This document shows, one piece after another, positions 63,740 to 64,000 of a stretch of 64,000 nt of DNA. The position numbers and the translations under genes are program-made. The notes under the pieces were generated by a model that saw nothing but the letters and a program-made list of their open reading frames with translations, was not told where the DNA came from and made no database searches. How positions within the stretch are numbered: position 1 is the stretch's first letter; every line of letters starts with the position of its first letter. Location: positions 12,890,001 through 12,954,000 of the forward strand of contig CATNEN010000038.1 of the NCBI GenBank assembly GCA_950097015.1. Reading direction: 5' to 3'. Origin of the DNA: Macrostomum hystrix (taxonomy: Eukaryota; Platyhelminthes; Macrostomidae).

Positions 63740-64000
63740 TTCAACCATCGCATCTCTGGGCCGCATCTATCGCCACAATCAAGAAAAAGCAAACAAATGA
63801 GCATTATGAAGCCAAGAGTATACCCGCGTCGAGATGCCAGTGAGCTGATCAGCTTGCCGGATGACATCCTGACCGAAGATAGGTTTATCCAGGCAGAATA
63901 ATGAAATGTGCGACTTACTTAGAGAGGCAGATATAACTTTCCCTTTTTTCTCTAAATCCTGTGCTCATGTTTAGTTTACAAAGACTTAGTCTGAGTCTTT
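63740..64000. other. window end, uncertain
   Basis: Both strands have short open frames (for example plus 63701-63901) with no splice or homology support. Confidence 0.25.

Overview
The window is nuclear DNA from an animal. Coding sequence sits in spliced exons with GT-AG introns, the genes are metazoan (Axin, SLC13 transporter, caspase-fold gene, rhodopsin-type GPCR, globin), and the spacers are rich in SINE, LINE, Helitron, mariner and hAT-like sequence and in many minisatellites. Two genes begin with a phase-0 exon directly after a 3' splice site, with an in-frame stop and no ATG before it. That fits spliced-leader trans-splicing with an AUG-ending leader, as known in flatworms, so a free-living flatworm is my best guess. 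That is inference only; no rRNA or mitochondrial marker is present.

Layout: 1-514 (-) unknown exon; 541-1110 a 111-bp repeat; 3118-4638 (+) intronless cytochrome P450; 5110-5815 a 24-bp array; 6221-10179 (-) GFM2; 13600-15540 (+) a spliced host transcript with five C/D snoRNA-like copies; 16062-17631 a mariner-type transposon with long inverted repeats; 18110-19691 (-) GPCR; 20290-20775 a 30-bp array; 23865-25390 (-) a three-exon globin; 26004-28021 a hAT-like MITE next to a decayed Helitron; 30094-33030 (-) a decayed multi-module caspase gene; 34085-36428 a 60-bp array; 36982-42904 (-) SLC13 transporter; 44338-44885 a 30-bp array; 44958-48737 (-) ERAL1; 49905-51358 (-) MRPS2; 54340-55110 (+) a LINE remnant; 55505-55795 a purine array; 57133-60024 (-) Axin; 62469-63605 (-) a two-exon hypothetical gene.

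Three genes serve mitochondrial translation: GFM2 (ribosome recycling), ERAL1 (small-subunit rRNA chaperone GTPase) and MRPS2 (uS2m). ERAL1 and MRPS2 are adjacent on the same strand. Axin is the Wnt destruction-complex scaffold.

Many introns of the conserved genes hold a local minisatellite, often beginning close to the 5' splice site. Most gene models were assembled by joining exons in phase; totals match the families closely (GFM2 771 aa, MRPS2 303 aa, globin 148 aa, SLC13 640 aa, Axin 707 aa).
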